This document shows positions 61,122-64,000 of a DNA stretch of 64,000 nt, one piece after another (within the stretch, counting starts at the first letter, position 1; every line of letters begins with the position of its first letter). A model generated the notes under the pieces. That model did not search any database, was not told where the DNA came from, and saw only the letters and a list, made by a program, of their open reading frames with translations. The DNA is from Anaerolineae bacterium (GTDB lineage: Bacteria; Chloroflexota; Anaerolineae; Anaerolineales; Anaerolineaceae): positions 124,001 to 188,000 of the forward strand of contig JABLXK010000006.1 of the NCBI GenBank assembly GCA_013178095.1, written 5' to 3'. Position numbers and translations under genes: made by a program.

Positions 61122-61244
61122 TCAAACAACTTCCATCCATTCAATGATCTCTTCCTTCACCGGAACACGACCGAGAGATTTTACTTGTTCATCGATAACC
61201 AGCGTCGGGGTTTCCAGGCTCTTGTGCCTCATGATTTCAGACAT
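61122..61244 (-). pseudogene. Truncated thioredoxin-family (thioredoxin_3) remnant
   Basis: Read on the minus strand, 40 codons give MRHKSLETPTLVIDEQVKSL and then GRVPVKEEIIEWM, which matches the C-terminal half of small MTH895-type thioredoxins. The N-terminal half with the CxxC site is missing, and an in-frame stop lies just upstream. It was likely a redox partner of the arsC-type gene 78 bp downstream. The further upstream DNA (61245-61418) shows no gene. Confidence 0.6.
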
Positions 61245-61418
61245 ATTTTATTAGGTCCAGTTAGGCCTCCAGTTGGCAGACGCACGCTTCGCCATTCTCG
61301 ATCTGATATAAAATTATTTAACCAGAATGGGTGGTTGATTTGGCAAAATAAGGAACCGATTTTAGCGAATGAAGCTTTTTGTGCCATATTTAAAATGCTG
61401 AATAAAAAACTAGAAAAA

Positions 61419-61450
61419 AAACGAGCCTGATTTTTCTTTCAGGCTCGTTT
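61419..61450 (-). terminator. Intrinsic terminator of the Liv operon
   Basis: AAACGAGCCTGA (61419-61430) and TCAGGCTCGTTT (61439-61450) pair exactly. On the minus strand a T-run follows (A-run 61413-61421), so it ends the operon that contains livG and livF. Confidence 0.85.
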
Positions 61451-61460
61451 TGGATTCAAT

Positions 61461-61814
61461 TTATCGAATCATGTGCTGTCGAATATCGACCTTATCCAGC
61501 CGCAGAACCAGGTAAAACGAAATAGCTGCGCCGAGCAAACCGAAAATCGTAAAAGAGGGATTAAAAACCCCCGCTTCACTGAAAGCGGTAGAGAGCAACA
61601 TCATCAAACGGATGATCACATTCATTCCGCTCAGGAAGATCATGAATGTCAAGGCTTTGGCATAACCCTGCCAGAGCAGGAATCCCAGCAGGAAGAAAAC
61701 CAGCAGCACCACCCAAAGCAGCGAAAATACACTAGCCAGGGTTGCTGGTTCATAAAATAGAACTCCTATGATCGGCAGGATGAAGAAGAAAAAAACTTTT
61801 TTGAAAGTGCTCAT
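61461..61814 (-). CDS. Small membrane protein at the end of the Liv operon
   Basis: 117 aa with four predicted helices (FFFFILPIIGVLF, SLLWVVLLVFFLLGFLL, FMIFLSGMNVIIRLMML and the FTIFGLLGAAISFYLVL segment). No family recognised. ATG 61814 has AAGGA about 9 bp upstream and avoids overlap with livF. It is co-directional with livF (19-bp gap), so probably co-transcribed. Confidence 0.7.
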   Translation of the reverse strand: MSTFKKVFFFFILPIIGVLFYEPATLASVFSLLWVVLLVFFLLGFLLWQGYAKALTFMIFLSGMNVIIRLMMLLSTAFSEAGVFNPSFTIFGLLGAAISFYLVLRLDKVDIRQHMIR

Positions 61815-61833
61815 AATTAATTTTCCTTTCTCC

Positions 61834-62541
61834 CTAACCACCCAGGTATGCCTGGATAACTGACGGATTTTCCATGACTTCCCTGGCGTTACCCTGCAGA
61901 ACGATATTGCCGGTTTCCAGCACGTATGCGCGGTCGGCGATGGACAGCGCCATTTTGGCGTTTTGTTCGACTAGCAGGATGCTGGTACCTTGCTTGTTGA
62001 TTTCGCGGATGATCTCGAAGATCTGTTCCACCAAAACCGGCGCTAAGCCCATCGAGGGTTCATCCAACAACATCAACTTGGGGTGCGACATTAATCCGCG
62101 CGCGATGGCTAGCATTTGCTGCTCGCCGCCGGATAATGTGCCGCCAGGTTGATTTTGGCGTTCTTTCAGGCGGGGAAAACGCTCAAAAACATTGCGCATA
62201 TCGCACTCAATCTGACCTTTGTCGGTTTGGAGAAACGCGCCCATTTCCAGGTTTTCCAGAACAGTAAGCGGCGCAAAAATCTTGCGGCCTTCCGGAACGT
62301 GGATGATGCCCTTGCGCACAACTTCCTCGGCGGACGTCTGGGAGATTTCTTCTTCCAGGAAGCGAATGCTGCCGTCGCGCGGGTGCAGGAGACCAGAAAT
62401 AGTTTTCAAGGAGGTGCTCTTTCCAGCCCCGTTGGCGCCGATCAAAGCTACGATCTCGCCTTCATTGACCCCAAAACTGAGATCAGATAATGCGTGAATA
62501 GCGCCGTAGTATACGTTGATTTTTTCGACTTCGAGCATCAT
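61834..62541 (-). CDS. livF: Branched-chain amino acid ABC transporter ATP-binding protein LivF
   Basis: 235 aa. Walker A GANGAGKST, signature LSGGEQQML, Walker B LMLLDEPSMGLAP, switch region LVEQNAKMAL, where the usual His is replaced by Gln-Asn as typical for LivF. It pairs with LivG, which overlaps it by 4 bp. The importer takes up Leu/Ile/Val or related amides or urea; the binding protein is not in the window. Confidence 0.93.
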   Translation of the reverse strand: MMLEVEKINVYYGAIHALSDLSFGVNEGEIVALIGANGAGKSTSLKTISGLLHPRDGSIRFLEEEISQTSAEEVVRKGIIHVPEGRKIFAPLTVLENLEMGAFLQTDKGQIECDMRNVFERFPRLKERQNQPGGTLSGGEQQMLAIARGLMSHPKLMLLDEPSMGLAPVLVEQIFEIIREINKQGTSILLVEQNAKMALSIADRAYVLETGNIVLQGNAREVMENPSVIQAYLGG

Positions 62542-63365
62542 TTTGCTTTCTCCTTCAAATATTGCTTTGAAAGTTCATCAGCGCCTGGTCCGAGATAAGC
62601 TTCGATCACATGTTTATCTCTCTGGACTTCCTGTGCTGTACCGCGCGCTATCACTTCTCCAAAATCCATGACGGTGATCTTTTCACAAATACCCATCACA
62701 ACGCGCATTTGGTGTTCAATCAACAAAACGGTCAAGTCGAACTTACCGCGGATGAAATGGATCAATTCCATCAGATTTGTGGCTTCATTGGGATTCATGC
62801 CGGCTGCTGGTTCGTCCAGCAATAACACTTTAGGGTTCGAGGCCAGTGCGCGCGCGATCTCCAGCCGGCGCTGTTCGCCATAAGGAAGGTTCTTGGCGAT
62901 TTCCGCCTGGCGGTCCTGCAGGTTGAATACCCTTAGAAAATCCTGCGCTTTTTCTGTTAATTCTCTTTCTTTTTGGTTGAACTTTCCGTTGTGCAGAACC
63001 GCGTCATTCATACCGTATCCGGCATAAGGATGATAAGCGATACGCACGTTATCCAGCACGGTCAGGTTGGGGAACAGGCGGATATTCTGGAAAGTGCGGG
63101 CGATACCCATTTGGTTGATCACGTACGGATTCAGCCCGCCGATGCTTTGACCGTCGAAGATCACTTCACCTGCGGTCGGCTCATAAATGCCGGTAATTAC
63201 GTTGAAGATGGTAGTCTTGCCGGAACCGTTGGGGCCGATCAAACCGTTCAACGCGTGCGCTTCTAATACCAAGTCCACTTCATGGACGGCTTTCAAACCG
63301 CCGAAATATCGGCAGAGTTTCCTCAGTTCAAGGATGGGGGTCTTATTTTTGTTGTCAGCCATCAT
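62538..63365 (-). CDS. livG: Branched-chain amino acid ABC transporter ATP-binding protein LivG
   Basis: 275 aa. Walker A GPNGSGKTT, signature region LPYGEQRRLEIARA (LivG-typical instead of LSGGQ), Walker B VLLLDEPAAGMNP, and switch His-containing LIEHQMRVVM. The C-terminal extension of about 30 residues is Lys/Glu-rich. It overlaps both livF and livM by 4 bp. Confidence 0.93.
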   Translation of the reverse strand: MMADNKNKTPILELRKLCRYFGGLKAVHEVDLVLEAHALNGLIGPNGSGKTTIFNVITGIYEPTAGEVIFDGQSIGGLNPYVINQMGIARTFQNIRLFPNLTVLDNVRIAYHPYAGYGMNDAVLHNGKFNQKERELTEKAQDFLRVFNLQDRQAEIAKNLPYGEQRRLEIARALASNPKVLLLDEPAAGMNPNEATNLMELIHFIRGKFDLTVLLIEHQMRVVMGICEKITVMDFGEVIARGTAQEVQRDKHVIEAYLGPGADELSKQYLKEKAK

Positions 63366-64000
63366 GCCACCTCCTCCGATTTCTTTTCATTGTTAGCTTT
63401 ATCCTTCAAGGGGGGCACAATCGAACGGATAAAAGGGATTTCATAGTTGCCAAACAAACCGTTGGGCTTCAATAGCATCATGATCAAGAGCAGGATGGGA
63501 TATACCACATAACGCCATGTCTCGAATCCGTCGGGTAAAACCAGACGAAGGACGCCTTCCAACACGAGCGCCCAACCAAATGAAGCGGTGACTGTACCGG
63601 TGACGCTGCCCAGTCCACCGAAAACCACGATGATCAGGGGATCGAAGGATTTAACGAAACTGAATGTATTTGGATGCAGAAAGCCGTTGACGTGTGCGTA
63701 CAACCCGCCGGCCATGCCGGCTAAGAAGCTGCCGATCACGAAAGTGATGGTTTTATAGAATGGAACGTTAATGCCCATGGAGGTTGCGGCGGTTTCATCT
63801 TCCCGGATGGAAACGATTGCCCGGCCGTAGCTGGAATTCAACAGGTTACGGATGAACACGATCGTTAGGAATAAGAAAATGAAGATCCAGGTCCAGTTAG
63901 TCAATTTGGGAATACCAATCATCCCACGGGCGCCTTTCATTTCCTGGAAACCCAGCATGGTGTCGGAGTTATCCAATAGTACTTTCACAATGATCGTGAA
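63362..64000 (-). CDS. livM: Branched-chain amino acid ABC transporter permease LivM (partial)
   Basis: The C-terminal part of LivM. Several membrane helices and the conserved SSYGRAIVSIREDETAATSMG loop, which contacts the ATPases, are present; GGLGSVTGTV follows. The frame remains open at the right edge (a GTG at 63988 is internal), so the N-terminal helices lie outside the window. The tail is Lys/Glu-rich and overlaps livG by 4 bp. Confidence 0.9.
   Translation of the reverse strand, partial: FTIIVKVLLDNSDTMLGFQEMKGARGMIGIPKLTNWTWIFIFLFLTIVFIRNLLNSSYGRAIVSIREDETAATSMGINVPFYKTITFVIGSFLAGMAGGLYAHVNGFLHPNTFSFVKSFDPLIIVVFGGLGSVTGTVTASFGWALVLEGVLRLVLPDGFETWRYVVYPILLLIMMLLKPNGLFGNYEIPFIRSIVPPLKDKANNEKKSEEVA

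Noticed and set aside
61185-61430. Plus-strand 81-codon frame
   Set aside because: It lies opposite the thioredoxin remnant and runs into the terminator; no start signal or family.
1-64000. CRISPR arrays, rRNA genes, insertion sequences
   Set aside because: No regularly spaced repeats, rRNA sequence or transposase genes were found while reading both strands.

Overview
The window is a gene-dense, roughly 50-55% GC bacterial chromosome segment. It looks like an anaerobic member of the Chloroflexota, most likely Anaerolineae; this is inferred, because no rRNA is present. The clues are many lipoproteins with Thr/Pro-rich spacers, family-5 peptide ABC transporters, a stand-alone bacterial Elp3, a group-3-type [NiFe] hydrogenase, a fused EcfA1A2 ATPase and very short gaps between genes. 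Lipobox proteins with no outer-membrane machinery fit a monoderm cell, but do not prove it.

Layout. 1-4.25 kb: MarR regulator and a heterodimeric ABC exporter. 4.3-8.8 kb: histidine phosphatase, PruA, a YcgN-like protein, a TolB-like lipoprotein. 8.8-17.6 kb: GIN-domain lipoprotein, small membrane/zinc-ribbon proteins, RarA, RdgB, a YceD-sigma factor operon with a consensus promoter, an alpha/beta hydrolase and Elp3. 17.6-25.6 kb: a Trm9-like methyltransferase divergent from elp3, a DAK2-like small protein, M20 peptidase, GNAT protein, Maf, a lipoprotein class B PBP and RsgA. 25.6-34.1 kb: a peptide-transporter locus with two binding proteins, two ATPases and two permeases. 34.1-38.9 kb: tRNA-Gln(TTG), GlmU, cytidine deaminase, RecO, NifU-like protein, LuxR-type regulator, SRPBCC protein and MntP. 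38.9-41.6 kb: a WD40 lipoprotein and a degenerate glycosidase-like protein. 41.7-43.9 kb: small and large [NiFe] hydrogenase subunits. 43.9-45.3 kb: an AT-rich two-gene island. 45.3-52.7 kb: YjbQ, a Lys/Pro-rich protein and a TetR-controlled catabolic operon (class II aldolase, class III aminotransferase, FLVCR-like MFS carrier, FGGY kinase). 52.7-57.4 kb: a two-domain secreted protein, an opine-dehydrogenase-like enzyme, a B12-domain protein and a GATase1-like protein. 57.4-61.1 kb: ECF transporter parts and an ArsC-like phosphatase. 61.1-64 kb: a thioredoxin remnant and the end of a branched-chain amino-acid (Liv) operon running off the right edge. The only stretch over 300 bp without an intact gene is 61045-61460. 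It holds the thioredoxin remnant and a terminator, and I see nothing in 61245-61418.

Most notable. (1) An AT-rich cassette encodes a PAPS-reductase-fold PP-loop protein and a four-TM membrane protein. It is bounded by an exact 12-bp direct repeat and sits between two convergent chromosomal genes, which looks like a clean insertion of an undescribed two-gene module. (2) elp3 is divergent from a methyltransferase with ALKBH8/Trm9 hallmarks, suggesting a bacterial route to an esterified wobble uridine. (3) Two near-identical palindromes spaced exactly 30 bp cover a consensus promoter between tetR and its catabolic operon. (4) The hydrogenase large subunit ends exactly at the metal-binding His, with no cleavable tail.
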